64,000 nt of DNA from Gemmobacter lutimaris (GTDB taxonomy: Bacteria > Pseudomonadota > Alphaproteobacteria > Rhodobacterales > Rhodobacteraceae), in assembly GCF_003570715.1 (NCBI RefSeq), contig NZ_QXXQ01000010.1, positions 92,975 through 156,974 on the forward strand, read 5' to 3'. The translations under genes were made by a program, and so were the position numbers. Position 1 is the first letter of the stretch. Each line of letters begins with the position of its first letter. Positions 26,661-35,200 of this stretch are shown piece by piece. The notes beneath the pieces are model-generated. The model did no database searches. It saw only the letters and a program-made list of their open reading frames with translations, and was not told the DNA's origin.

Positions 26661-27971
26661 TCAGATCAGGCTCGGCAGGAACAGCGCAAGCTGCGGGAAG
26701 ATCACGATGATCACGATCAACACCAGCGTCAGCAGCACATAGGGCAGTGCCGACATGGCGATGGTTTTCAGTGATGTTCCCGGTTCCGCGACACCCAGCA
26801 CGACGAACAGCAACATGCCGAACGGCGGCGTCGTAAAGCCCACCTCATAGGCCAGCAGCAGGATCAGACCCAGCCAGACCGTATCGAACCCGTATTGGCT
26901 GGCGATCGGCATGAACAGCGGCAGCGTGATCAGCATCATCGAGACCTGATCCATGAACATGCCAAGGATCAGCACCGTCACCACCATCATCAGCACGATG
27001 CCATGCGGGCCAAGATCGAAGCCGGTGATATACTGGATGAACCCGTTCGAGGCGCCGGAAAAGGCGAAGATCTGCGAGAAGGTCATCGAGGCCGAGATGA
27101 TCAGGAAGGTCATCGCCGTGACCTTCATCGCATCGTCCAGCGACTTCCACAGCACCGAGAAGCTGAACTTGCGATAGACCATCAGCAGCAGCACGACGCC
27201 CGCGCACCCCAGACCGGCAGATTCCGTCGGCGTGGCGATGCCAAGGATGATGGTGCCGACCACCATGAACACCAGAAAGCCCATGGGGATGATGTTCACC
27301 AGCACGGCCTTCAGCTTTTCGCGGCCTGTGACCTGCGGCACCGGATATTGCGGCGCGGCCTCGGGGTCGATGCGGGTCTGCACCCAGATCAGGACGGCAT
27401 ACATCGACACCAGCAGCAGCCCCGGCAGCACCCCGGCAATCAGCAGCGCCCCCACGTCGATCTGCGCCAGCGAACCCAGAAGCACCCCCAGCGCCGAGGG
27501 CGGGATGATGACGGCAAGGCTGCCGGCGCCAAGGATCGGGCCATAGGCCATATGCGGCTTGTACTTCCGCTTCAGCATCTCGGGCGCCATCAGCGACCCC
27601 ATCATCCCGGCATTGGCAAGGCTTGACCCCGACAGCGCGGCGAAGATCGCCCCGGCGCTGAGCACGACGTAAGACAGTCGCCCGCGCAGGTTGCCGATGG
27701 CAAGATCAAGTGCGTGGATCACCTTTTCACCCAGACCGGAACGGAAATACAGGCTGCCCATCACAAGGAACATCGGCAGCGGCGCCAGCGCATAGGTCGC
27801 CACCGCATCGTTGAAATTGGCCACCATCTGCGTGATGCCGCGTGTGCCGCCGAAGTAAAGCAGCGCGCCAAGGATATTCGTGGCGAAGAAGGCAAAGGCC
27901 ACCGGCAGGCCCAGCCCCATCAGCGTGATGATCGACCCGATGAGAACGGCGAAGGGATAAAGCCAATCCAT
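26661..27971 (-). CDS. dctM: TRAP transporter large permease (DctM-like)
   Basis: A 436-residue, roughly 12-helix membrane protein that forms the sodium- or proton-driven translocation unit of a tripartite organic-acid importer. Long hydrophobic segments alternate with short loops throughout, including GAGSLAVIIPPSALGVLLGS, typical of DctM. The ATG at 27971 overlaps the dctQ stop (TGATG), and a GTG one codon earlier is less likely. The neighbours suggest an aromatic or other organic carboxylate as substrate. Confidence 0.92.
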   Translation of the reverse strand: MDWLYPFAVLIGSIITLMGLGLPVAFAFFATNILGALLYFGGTRGITQMVANFNDAVATYALAPLPMFLVMGSLYFRSGLGEKVIHALDLAIGNLRGRLSYVVLSAGAIFAALSGSSLANAGMMGSLMAPEMLKRKYKPHMAYGPILGAGSLAVIIPPSALGVLLGSLAQIDVGALLIAGVLPGLLLVSMYAVLIWVQTRIDPEAAPQYPVPQVTGREKLKAVLVNIIPMGFLVFMVVGTIILGIATPTESAGLGCAGVVLLLMVYRKFSFSVLWKSLDDAMKVTAMTFLIISASMTFSQIFAFSGASNGFIQYITGFDLGPHGIVLMMVVTVLILGMFMDQVSMMLITLPLFMPIASQYGFDTVWLGLILLLAYEVGFTTPPFGMLLFVVLGVAEPGTSLKTIAMSALPYVLLTLVLIVIIVIFPQLALFLPSLI

Positions 27972-28483
27972 CACATGCCCTCCATCTCGGTCGGGTCGAT
28001 GTCATACATTGACACCGGCGTAAGCAGGTAGCGCAGCCATTCCAGCGCGGACAGGCCAAAGCCAAGCATGATCGGCAGGAACACCGCCCATTTCGGCATG
28101 TCGAAGGTGCGGGTTTCATAAGTGCCCTTCGCCAGCGCCACCGACAGCGAACTTGCCGCGATCCAGCCGAGGTAGAGGCACAGCACGATGCAGGCCAGAT
28201 AGACCAGCTTTTCCAGCGCAGCCCGCCCGGCAGGCGGCAGAAGGCCACGCAGGAAGACCACGAAGACATGGCCCTTGATGCGCACCAACCAGGGCATCGA
28301 CAGGAAGGTGATATACAGCAGGCTGTATTCCGAGGCCGAAATCGCCCATGTCAGCGCCCGCATCCCGAGGTTCCGGGCCAGCACATCCGACACGACAAAC
28401 AGGATCAGCATCCCGATCAGCAGTTTGGCCACAACAGCCAGCAGCCAGGAAACCCGGCCGACAATATCGAAGAAGGTCGTCAT
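27971..28483 (-). CDS. dctQ: TRAP transporter small permease (DctQ-like)
   Basis: A 170-residue protein with four predicted membrane helices, the standard size for DctQ. It bridges the periplasmic binding protein and the large permease. I chose the ATG at 28483 because GGAG lies just ahead; a start ten bases further up (28493) is possible. The gap to dctP holds a strong hairpin that probably lowers expression of the permeases relative to the binding protein. Confidence 0.88.
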   Translation of the reverse strand: MTTFFDIVGRVSWLLAVVAKLLIGMLILFVVSDVLARNLGMRALTWAISASEYSLLYITFLSMPWLVRIKGHVFVVFLRGLLPPAGRAALEKLVYLACIVLCLYLGWIAASSLSVALAKGTYETRTFDMPKWAVFLPIMLGFGLSALEWLRYLLTPVSMYDIDPTEMEGM

Positions 28484-28593
28484 CCGCTCCATCCGCAAAG
28501 CGGCCCGTCCGGGCCTGCGCCAACCCGCCTTGTGCGGGCATCCGGGCGCGCAAGGGGGCCGGACCTGCGTCACGCACCCCGTTGCAAGGAAAA

Positions 28594-28616
28594 GGGCCGC
28601 ACTTCAGGTGCGGCCC
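28594..28616 (-). terminator. Attenuator hairpin between dctP and dctQ
   Basis: A 9-bp perfect stem GGGCCGCAC/GTGCGGCCC with a 5-base loop lies just after the dctP stop. In the leftward direction it is followed by TTTTCCTT, giving a partial rho-independent terminator. This arrangement fits the usual excess of binding protein over permease. Confidence 0.68.
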
Positions 28617-28624
28617 GGCAGGGT

Positions 28625-29599
28625 TCAGGGGAACAGCTTGCGCAGCTCTTCCACATGGGTCGGATCGCGGTCCTTCATGCGGTCCCAGCTTGCCTTGGCG
28701 GCTTCGGCGAGGAACTTGTCGCGGCCGGCGCCGGTCATTTCCACGACCTTCATGCCCTCGGCTTCCATCGCGGCGCGCGATTCCTCGTCTTCCTTGGCAA
28801 TCGCGTCATAGCTTTCGCGTTCATATTCGATGGCGACTTCGTTCAGAATCTTCCGGGATTCATCCGACAGCGAGTTCCACTTGTCGAGGTTCATCGAGAT
28901 CAGCACGTCGAGGTGGAAGAACCCCGGTTCGACCCGGTAGCGGGTGAACTTGTCCCAGCCGAATGCCTTGTAGCCGATGGAAGGATAGGCGTTTGCGTTG
29001 ATCACGCCCCGCTCCAGCGAGGTATACACATCCCCGGCCGGCTGCACGATCATCTGTGCGCCAAGGCTTTCGAAGAACTGCTTGTAAAGCGGGGAGGCCC
29101 GGATCACCAGCTTGCTGAAGTCCAGCAGGCCATCCTCGGTCAGCTTCGGCTCGTCCACCGTCCACAGCCAGAAACCGGCGCCCGCATCGACATGGGCCAG
29201 CAGCTTGGCATTGCCCTTTTCCTGATAGATCTTGTCAATCGCATCCCAGCCGCCATTTTCGCGCGCTTCCCAGGGCTTGATGGCCGAGGCAGAGAACACC
29301 TCGCCTTCCGGCACGATTTCCAGATACAGGCCCGCCGGGGCGTTCATCATGTCGATCAGGCCGCTTTGCTGCGCGGTGCCCAACTGCGGATTAGGCACCA
29401 CTTCGGGGCCGCCGCGCACGTTGATCTGCACCACGCCCTTGCCGCGCTCGTTCACACGATCAACGAATTTCAGGAAGCTCTGGGCAAAGCCCACTTGGGT
29501 CGGCGTGAAGTGGACCGCTTCGATCACGTCTTCCGCTACGGCGGCCGTGCCGAACGAGCCGATAAGGGCCGCTGCGGCGATGGCCTTGAACATTCGCAT
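28625..29599 (-). CDS. dctP: TRAP transporter substrate-binding protein (DctP family)
   Basis: A 324-residue periplasmic binding protein. Residues 1-23 (MRMFKAIAAAALIGSFG through AVAE) form a typical signal peptide. The mature part shows the DctP fold, including the ligand-arginine region LVIRASPLYKQFFESLGAQ and PAGDVYTSLERGVINA. Start 29599 follows GGAGG by 6 bases. It is the first gene of dctP-dctQ-dctM-EthD, under a promoter overlapping the shared operator, which suggests induction together with the anthranilate genes. Confidence 0.9.
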   Translation of the reverse strand: MRMFKAIAAAALIGSFGTAAVAEDVIEAVHFTPTQVGFAQSFLKFVDRVNERGKGVVQINVRGGPEVVPNPQLGTAQQSGLIDMMNAPAGLYLEIVPEGEVFSASAIKPWEARENGGWDAIDKIYQEKGNAKLLAHVDAGAGFWLWTVDEPKLTEDGLLDFSKLVIRASPLYKQFFESLGAQMIVQPAGDVYTSLERGVINANAYPSIGYKAFGWDKFTRYRVEPGFFHLDVLISMNLDKWNSLSDESRKILNEVAIEYERESYDAIAKEDEESRAAMEAEGMKVVEMTGAGRDKFLAEAAKASWDRMKDRDPTHVEELRKLFP

Positions 29600-29732
29600 A
29601 TCTAACCTCCGTTGGATGTCTTTTCTGTCTGGATCGCAAGACCGGCAGTGGCTCTGTCGTCCACCTTTTCCGGTCACCGGGGGCGGTGCGGGCTATGCCC
29701 GCCGGACCCCGGCCGAAACTCTCATGAATCGG

Positions 29733-29761
29733 ATTAAAACATGCATATGCAAATAAAACAA
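29733..29761 (-). promoter_or_regulatory. Candidate TRAP operon promoter with palindrome in the spacer
   Basis: On the minus strand TTGTTT (29756-29761) and TTTAAT (29733-29738, five of six consensus positions) are separated by 17 bases. Inside the spacer is the perfect palindrome TGCATATGCA (29742-29751), a likely second regulator site. The core CATATGCA also occurs at the MarR gene near 63320. Confidence 0.5.
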
Positions 29762-29776
29762 GTTCAAACCTGAAAT
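29761..29776. promoter_or_regulatory. Near-copy of the ATTTCAAG-type operator at the TRAP promoter
   Basis: AGTTCAAACCTGAAAT matches 13 of 16 positions of the perfect palindrome at 43722-43737. It abuts and overlaps by one base the -35 element of the candidate TRAP promoter, where a bound repressor would block RNA polymerase. Confidence 0.5.
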
Positions 29777-29862
29777 ATCCGGAAAGCGAAATCCATCCTC
29801 CAAAAAGAATATATCAAGGCATTGAAAAATATTAAAATTCTAAACCATTCGCCAAACGAATA

Positions 29863-29888
29863 GGCGGCCTCGCGTCAACGGGGCCGCC
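29863..29888 (-). terminator. Possible terminator hairpin after the FAD enzyme gene
   Basis: Arms GGCGGCC (29863-29869) and GGCCGCC (29882-29888) enclose a 12-base loop, 32 bases past the stop of the GlcD-type gene. Only scattered T residues follow, so termination would be weak. Confidence 0.4.
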
Positions 29889-29920
29889 CATGGGAAGGTT
29901 GCAGACACATGCGCTTTCAA

Positions 29921-31309
29921 TCAGGAAGAAAGCACCTTGCCAGGATTGAGAATCCCCTTCGGGTCCAGCGCGGCCTTGATCGCCCGCATGGTGGCGATTT
30001 CCTCGGGGCTGCGGCTGTAGGCCAGATAATCGCGTTTGATCAGGCCGATGCCGTGTTCGGCGGAAATCGTGCCCGCCATCTCGCGCACGATGCCGTAGAC
30101 CAGCTTCTTCACCTCGGTCTCGGGCTGGTTCTTCCCGGCTGAGGGGACCGAGACCACCAGATGCAGGTTGCTGTCGCCGATATGGCCATAGCTGAGCGCC
30201 AGCGCGCCGGGCCAGCGTGCGGCGATGCCGCTTTCGCAGCGGCGCACCGCCTCGTCCATGCGCATCAGCGGGATGCCCACATCAAAGGCGATGATCGGGC
30301 CGACCACGCGGGCAAATTCGGCCACGCTTTCGCGCACCGCCCAAAGCCCGCGCTCCTCGCGGCTGTTGGCGGCGATCACCGCATCCTCAACCGTTCCCGC
30401 CTCCAGCGCGGCCTCAAGGCAGGCTTCCAGCGCCGCGCGGGCGCCGCCTTCGGCAAAGCCGCTCGCCTCGATCACCACATAGACCCCGTGGCGCCCGGTC
30501 AGCGGGCTGCCGATGCCGGTGCCTTCGGACATGTGGTGAAAGAAGCTCGGCCACATCACCTCGAAAGAGGTCAGTTGCGGCCCGAGCGCCGCGCGGGCGC
30601 GCGCCAGCATGTCGATCACCGCCGCCGTATCGGCGAGGCCAAGGAAAGCGGTGGCGGTATGCGGCGGGCGCGGTTGCAAGCGCATCACGGCGCGGGTGAC
30701 CACGCCCAACAGCCCTTCGGTGCCAATGAACATTTGCTTCAGGTCCAGCCCGGCGTTGTTCTTCAGCATCTTGTTCAGCGCGGTGACCACGGTGCCATCG
30801 GCCAGAACGACCTCCAGCCCCAGCACATGCTCGCGCGCCATGCCGTAGCGGATCACCTGATTGCCGCCGGCATTGGTGGAAATCACGCCACCCACAGTGC
30901 AAGACCCCCGCGCGCCCAGATCGACCGCCAGCATCAGCCCGGCCTCGACCGCCGCCTGCTGCGCCTTTTCCAGCACCACACCCGCACCGCAGGTCAGCGT
31001 GGCCATCTGCGGATCGACCTCCTCGATCCGGTTGAGCCGGTCGAGCGACAGCACCACCGCCCCCGCCACCGGCATCGCACCGCCGGAAATACCGCTGCGC
31101 CCGCCTTGCGGCACGACGCCCACGCCATGTGCGTTGCAGAACCGCAGCGCCGCCGACACACCCCCCGTGTCACGCGGCCGCAACAGCGCCAGCGGCTCCA
31201 CCGGGGTCAGGCCAGACCAGTCATGGCGATAGGCTTCGGGCACATCACCCGCACGGGTGACCACCTCGGGACCCAGAAGCTCTTCCAGTCCCGTCACGAT
31301 ATCCTGCAT
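29921..31309 (-). CDS. GlcD-type FAD-linked 2-hydroxyacid dehydrogenase
   Basis: A 462-residue FAD enzyme of the vanillyl-alcohol-oxidase/GlcD family, which oxidises D-2-hydroxy acids such as D-lactate, glycolate or D-2-hydroxyglutarate. The FAD-binding half shows VVPQGGRSGISGG and GSCTVGGVISTNAGGNQV. The C-terminal half has YGHIGDSNLHL and EHGIGLIKRDYL, metal and substrate residues of this group. The ATG at 31309 has GGAG 8 bases ahead. It stands alone between the TRAP operon and nrsF, possibly completing the oxidation of a hydroxyacid from the island. Confidence 0.87.
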   Translation of the reverse strand: MQDIVTGLEELLGPEVVTRAGDVPEAYRHDWSGLTPVEPLALLRPRDTGGVSAALRFCNAHGVGVVPQGGRSGISGGAMPVAGAVVLSLDRLNRIEEVDPQMATLTCGAGVVLEKAQQAAVEAGLMLAVDLGARGSCTVGGVISTNAGGNQVIRYGMAREHVLGLEVVLADGTVVTALNKMLKNNAGLDLKQMFIGTEGLLGVVTRAVMRLQPRPPHTATAFLGLADTAAVIDMLARARAALGPQLTSFEVMWPSFFHHMSEGTGIGSPLTGRHGVYVVIEASGFAEGGARAALEACLEAALEAGTVEDAVIAANSREERGLWAVRESVAEFARVVGPIIAFDVGIPLMRMDEAVRRCESGIAARWPGALALSYGHIGDSNLHLVVSVPSAGKNQPETEVKKLVYGIVREMAGTISAEHGIGLIKRDYLAYSRSPEEIATMRAIKAALDPKGILNPGKVLSS

Positions 31310-31372
31310 CGCCAAATCTCCGCTGTCGCTGATGCTTCAAGGTTAAAACGATAACGCCCGAAGCGGCAAGCC

Positions 31373-32008
31373 TTACCAGCGCAGCAAACGCCAGCCCAGA
31401 AGCGCGCCGATGCCACCAGCGGCAAGGATCGCGGTGCCATACCATGTGACGTAGAACAGCGGATTATCCTCTGTGCAGTGCAGCGCATAGCCAGCCGCCG
31501 CCATGCCACCGCAAGCCAAGCCCAGCACGGCACCAGACAGCGCGGGCGCAGAGCTGGCCCCGCGCCGCAACATCAGCAGCCCCACCGCCAGCGGCGGCAG
31601 CGACATCAGTGTGATCGTCGTCAGGCACTTCACCTGGGTAGAGCCACGGATCGCCGCACCCAGCGCCTGCGTCGGCGTCTGCATCCAGAAGCCCAGCCAC
31701 AGCCCCAGCGCGGCCAGTGCCACCAGCGCGGCCGGAACCAGACGCCGCCCCACCCGCGCCTCGGGGCGCGCCAGATGCAGCGCCAGCGCGAAACTCGTAG
31801 CGCTCAGCACGAAGGGCAGCAGCGATTTCGCCGCCGTCACCGGCGCGAGCAGCGCGGCCTCCAGATCAGGCCGCATCCCCATGCTGCCCAGAAACCACCC
31901 CAGCGGCAGCGCCAGCGCGACCAGCATGGCCAGCGCCATCGCCAGCGCGCGAAGCGGCGGACGCGGCGGCTCTGCCACCAGTCGGGAAATGAGATCTTCG
32001 GTTCTCAT
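31373..32008 (-). CDS. nrsF: Anti-sigma factor NrsF (DUF1109)
   Basis: A 211-residue membrane protein with about six helices that holds the ECF sigma factor inactive. In Caulobacter, NrsF senses metals through two conserved cysteines. Here Cys128 (TQVKCLTT) and Cys178 (ALHCTEDNP) stand at matching spacing, with a further Cys166. Its ATG overlaps the sigma gene stop (ATGA), as expected for a sigma/anti-sigma pair. Confidence 0.86.
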   Translation of the reverse strand: MRTEDLISRLVAEPPRPPLRALAMALAMLVALALPLGWFLGSMGMRPDLEAALLAPVTAAKSLLPFVLSATSFALALHLARPEARVGRRLVPAALVALAALGLWLGFWMQTPTQALGAAIRGSTQVKCLTTITLMSLPPLAVGLLMLRRGASSAPALSGAVLGLACGGMAAAGYALHCTEDNPLFYVTWYGTAILAAGGIGALLGWRLLRW

Positions 32009-32589
32009 TCGTCACGTCCCCGGCCCGGTCCGTCGCCACCGTTCCCGGCGCCCAGACGAGCCAATTTCTTCATCGCCCGATGCAGCGCCACGCGCACCGC
32101 ACCCTCGGTCATCGACAGCCGCGCGCCCACGGCGCCGGTTTCTTCCCCGTCAATCGCCACCGCCCGCACGATTGCAGCGGAACGGTCGTCGATCCCGGCC
32201 AGCAGCCGGTCGGTATCGCGCCGCGCAAGCGGGTCGGGGCCAGGCTCGCTTTCGAGGAAGTCGGTGAAATCCTCGATGGGCAGATGCACCGAAGCGCCCC
32301 GGCGCCGAAAGGCATCCACCACCTTGTGCCGCGTCACGGCATAGAGCCACGGCTTCAGCGGACTGTCAGGGCGCCAGGTGTGCCGTTTCTCGTGGATCGC
32401 AAGTAGCACGTCCTGCACGATATCCTCGTGCCGGTCCGGCGACAGGGCGCGACCACGCGACCGCACGATCCCGCGCAGGACCGGCGTGATCTCGGTCAGC
32501 AGGCGCGCATAGGCACGCCCGTCACCGCCGATCGCAGCCCGCATCAGCACCGACCATTCGCTTTCGCTGTCTCTCATACTGTCCTGCAT
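32005..32589 (-). CDS. sigF: ECF sigma factor (SigF type)
   Basis: About 194 residues. Region 2 contains [21 protein letters not shown] and [19 protein letters not shown]; region 4 includes [21 protein letters not shown]. It pairs with NrsF and faces the buf operon, the Caulobacter arrangement, where SigF drives buf transcription under metal stress. The start is uncertain: ATG at 32589 and ATG at 32577 (AGGA 4 bases ahead) are both possible. Confidence 0.88.
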   Translation of the reverse strand: MQDSMRDSESEWSVLMRAAIGGDGRAYARLLTEITPVLRGIVRSRGRALSPDRHEDIVQDVLLAIHEKRHTWRPDSPLKPWLYAVTRHKVVDAFRRRGASVHLPIEDFTDFLESEPGPDPLARRDTDRLLAGIDDRSAAIVRAVAIDGEETGAVGARLSMTEGAVRVALHRAMKKLARLGAGNGGDGPGRGRDE

Positions 32590-32670
32590 TACGCCGCCAG
32601 CCTGACCTTGTTACAGCCGCTCACGACATTTCTGCAATGGATCACGGGTGAACACACAAGCGTGATGTGC

Positions 32671-32696
32671 GTAACGCCCCCGGCCTGTCCGGCGAA
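32671..32696 (+). promoter_or_regulatory. SigF-dependent promoter of the buf operon
   Basis: GTAACG (32671-32676), 16 bases, then CGAA (32693-32696). This matches the Caulobacter SigF consensus GTAACC-N16-CGAA as I know it, except for the sixth base. It is placed about 55 bases before the bufA start. Confidence 0.72.
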
Positions 32697-32751
32697 ATGC
32701 ACTGCGAGGGCCGGACGCGCCCTTGTTTCTGATCCAACGGAGGATGACCCG

Positions 32752-33027
32752 ATGACCATGATGACCAAGACCCTGTCGCTGACCGCCACGCTGGCCACCG
32801 CGCTGACACTGGCCGCCGCGCAGGCGCAGGCCGAGGGCGATATGGAGAAATGCTATGGCGTCGCCATGGCGGGCCAGAACGATTGCGCGGCAGGCCCTGG
32901 CACCACCTGCGCCGGCACCGCGACGAAAGACTATCAGGGCAACGCATGGAAATACGTTCCCGCGGGCACCTGCGCCAGCATCGAGACCCCGCATGGCATG
33001 GGTTCGCTGGAGCCGGTCAACATGTGA
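32752..33027 (+). CDS. bufA: Bufferin precursor peptide (DUF2282)
   Basis: A 91-residue precursor of a copper-binding, post-translationally modified peptide. A signal peptide covers about residues 1-27 (cleavage after AQAQA). The mature part carries four cysteines, Cys34, Cys45, Cys53 and Cys74, in the family pattern EKCYG, NDCA, TTCAGT, GTCAS. In bufferins, cysteines are converted to thiooxazoles by the DUF692 enzyme. GGAGG stands 8 bases before the ATG. It leads bufABCD behind a SigF-type promoter; a hairpin after it probably keeps its transcript abundant. Confidence 0.9.
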   Translation: MTMMTKTLSLTATLATALTLAAAQAQAEGDMEKCYGVAMAGQNDCAAGPGTTCAGTATKDYQGNAWKYVPAGTCASIETPHGMGSLEPVNM

Positions 33028-33068
33028 TCGCCACCGCCGGGGCCTTGCATGGTCCCGGCAAGGCGACC

Positions 33069-33093
33069 GGCCGGGGCGTCCACAGCCCCGGCC
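33069..33093 (+). terminator. Hairpin between bufA and bufB
   Basis: Perfect 9-bp arms GGCCGGGGC and GCCCCGGCC with a 7-base loop lie between the precursor and maturase genes. No T-run follows, so partial termination or 3'-end stabilisation of the short bufA transcript is the likely effect. Confidence 0.55.
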
Positions 33094-33118
33094 ACCCTGC
33101 CGCCCTGAGGAGGACAAG

Positions 33119-33976
33119 ATGCAGACCGCCCTTCCCGCCGCCGCCGGACTTGGCTTCAAGCCGGAACATTTTCCCGCCATCCGTGACACCCGCCCTGCAT
33201 TGGGGTTCTTCGAGGTGCATGCCGAGAATTACATGGGCGCAGGCGGCCCGCCGCATCGGATGCTGACCGCCCTGCGGCAGGATTATGCGCTGTCGCTGCA
33301 TGGGGTGGGCCTGTCCATCGGCGGCGCCGGGCGGCTGAATGCCGATCATCTGGCCCGGTTGCGTGCGCTTGTAGATCGCTATCAACCCGAGAGCTTTTCC
33401 GAACATCTGGCCTGGTCCAGCCATGGCACCGATTACCTGAACGACCTGCTGCCCCTGCCCTATACGCCGGAAACCCTGAACGTCGTCTGCGATCATATCG
33501 ACGAAGTGCAGACCGCGCTCGGGCGGCGGATGCTGCTGGAAAACCCCTCGACCTATGTGATCTTCGAACAATCGGTGATCCCCGAGACAGCGTTTCTGAC
33601 CGAGATCGCGCAACGCACCGGCTGTGGTTTGTTGCTGGATGTAAACAATGTCTTTGTCTCCTGCACCAATCACCGGATGGACCCGCGCGCCTGGCTGGCC
33701 GATTTCCCCCTGCATCTGGTGGGCGAGATTCATCTGGGCGGCCATGCCGAGGAGGAACTGCCCTCTGGTCCGCTGCTGATCGACGCGCATGGCAGCCCGG
33801 TCGCCGATCCGGTCTGGGCGCTGTTTGCTGAAACCGTGATGCGCAGCGGCCCGCTGCCGACGCTGATCGAATGGGACAATGACGTGCCGCCCTTTGCCGA
33901 TCTGATGGCCGAGGCCGACCGCGCCAGCGCCATCCTGACCCTTGCGCAAGAGGCCCGCCGTGCCCTCGCATCCTGA
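33119..33976 (+). CDS. bufB: MNIO-family maturase BufB (DUF692)
   Basis: A 285-residue multinuclear non-heme iron oxidative enzyme, TIM-barrel fold, that modifies bufferin cysteines. Metal-ligand motifs are visible in order: [64 protein letters not shown] and [15 protein letters not shown] lies 5 bases before the ATG at 33119. The next gene overlaps its last codons. Confidence 0.92.
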   Translation: MQTALPAAAGLGFKPEHFPAIRDTRPALGFFEVHAENYMGAGGPPHRMLTALRQDYALSLHGVGLSIGGAGRLNADHLARLRALVDRYQPESFSEHLAWSSHGTDYLNDLLPLPYTPETLNVVCDHIDEVQTALGRRMLLENPSTYVIFEQSVIPETAFLTEIAQRTGCGLLLDVNNVFVSCTNHRMDPRAWLADFPLHLVGEIHLGGHAEEELPSGPLLIDAHGSPVADPVWALFAETVMRSGPLPTLIEWDNDVPPFADLMAEADRASAILTLAQEARRALAS

Positions 33977-34733
33977 GTTCATTGCCGCCTTCGGGCAGGC
34001 CATCGCAGCGGGGGGCCTCCCCCCCGGTGTCACCGCGACCGCGCCGGAGGAGGCGGAGCGCCGCTTCGCTGTCTACCGCAACAATGTGGCACATTCGCTG
34101 GCCGAGGCGCTGAAGGCGCGCTTCCCGGTGGTGGAGCGGCTGGTGGGGGCGGAATTCTTCGCCGCCATGGCCGGGGTCTACTGGAAAGACAGCCCGCCGT
34201 CTTCGCCCATCCTGTTCCAATGGGGCGAGACCTTCCCCGATTTCCTCGCGGCCTTTCCGCCGCTGGCTGGCTTGCCCTACCTGCCCGATGTCGCCCGGCT
34301 GGAACTGGCGCGCGGCCGCGCCTATCACGCAGCCGATGCAGCACCTGCCCCGCCCGAGGCTGTGGCGGCTGCGGCTGCCGGGGCGGATCGCGCGCGTCTG
34401 ACCCTGCATCCGTCGGTGCAGCGGCTGGTGGCGCCCTGGGCCTTTGTCACCATCTGGCAGGCCAACCAGCCCGGCGGCGCCGCGCCCGGCAAGATCGACG
34501 CCGACCGCACCGAGGCCGCACTGGTGCTGCGCGACCGTCAGGACTTGGTGCAGGTCGAACGGCTTGGCCTTGGGGATGATACCTTTCTTGCCAGCTTGAT
34601 GGCGGGTCATCCCCTGCTTGTCGCCGCCGAAGCGGGCAGCCGCGCCGAACCGCAGCACGATGCCGGGCCGTTCCTGATGCGGCTGATCCGCCACGGCGCC
34701 ATCACCCAGATCACCTTCGGAGAAACCCCATGA
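33960..34733 (+). CDS. bufC: BufC-type partner protein (DUF2063)
   Basis: A 257-residue HvfC/BufC-like protein that helps the maturase recognise its peptide. The N-terminal DUF2063 domain is recognisable in [20 protein letters not shown] and [19 protein letters not shown] choose the GTG at 33960 because AAGAGG stands 6 bases before it; this start overlaps bufB by 17 bases in another frame. The end overlaps the DoxX gene (ATGA). Confidence 0.85.
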   Translation: MPSHPEFIAAFGQAIAAGGLPPGVTATAPEEAERRFAVYRNNVAHSLAEALKARFPVVERLVGAEFFAAMAGVYWKDSPPSSPILFQWGETFPDFLAAFPPLAGLPYLPDVARLELARGRAYHAADAAPAPPEAVAAAAAGADRARLTLHPSVQRLVAPWAFVTIWQANQPGGAAPGKIDADRTEAALVLRDRQDLVQVERLGLGDDTFLASLMAGHPLLVAAEAGSRAEPQHDAGPFLMRLIRHGAITQITFGETP

Positions 34734-35185
34734 CCGCGCTTCTCTCCCCCCGCCTGCAAACTCGCCTTGAAACAGCCGAAGCCCGCTTTGCCCCCCTGCT
34801 GTGGGACATCGCCGGGCTTGCGCTGCGGGTCTTTCCGACGGCCGTCTTCTTCACCTCGGGTCGGACAAAGGTCGAAGGACTGTTCAGCATCAAGGACAGC
34901 ACATGGTTCCTGTTCAGGAACGAATATGCGCTGCCGCTGATTCCGTCGGACCTTGCCGCCGTGCTGGCCACGGTGTCGGAACACCTGTTCCCCATCCTGC
35001 TGGTTCTGGGTCTTGCCACACGCCTATCCGCACTGGCGCTGCTGGGCATGACGCTGACCATCCAGATCTTCGTCTACCCCGAGGCATGGCAGGTGCATGG
35101 CACTTGGGCGGCCTGTTTCCTTGCGCTGATCGCACGGGGGCCGGGGCGGTGGTCGCTGGATGCGCTGCTCTGGCGCCGCGACTGA
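34730..35185 (+). CDS. bufD: DoxX-family membrane protein (BufD)
   Basis: A 151-residue DoxX-like protein with about four helices, including [17 protein letters not shown] at the first and [19 protein letters not shown] further on. DoxX members often close buf operons; their role, perhaps in membrane redox or peptide handling, is not established. Coupled to bufC by ATGA. It converges on the aminobenzoate ligase with a 15-base gap. Confidence 0.82.
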   Translation: MTALLSPRLQTRLETAEARFAPLLWDIAGLALRVFPTAVFFTSGRTKVEGLFSIKDSTWFLFRNEYALPLIPSDLAAVLATVSEHLFPILLVLGLATRLSALALLGMTLTIQIFVYPEAWQVHGTWAACFLALIARGPGRWSLDALLWRRD

Positions 35186-35200
35186 CCGCCCCGCCGGGCC

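Larger units (their letters stand above)
29600..29920. promoter_or_regulatory. AT-rich regulatory region upstream of the TRAP operon
   Basis: About 320 bases without a gene. The segment 29725-29860 is strikingly AT-rich for this genome. It holds the TRAP promoter and two palindromic elements, listed separately. Next to the end of the FAD enzyme gene is a GC-rich hairpin that may end that transcript. Confidence 0.6.

Noticed and set aside
32589..32640. SigF-type autoregulatory promoter for the sigma factor gene
   Set aside because: TGTAACA occurs on the minus strand but lies too close to the start codon, and no CGAA follows at the right distance.
35186..35200. Terminator between convergent bufD and the aminobenzoate ligase gene
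   Set aside because: The 15-base gap has no hairpin or T-run; the genes may rely on read-through or factor-dependent ends.
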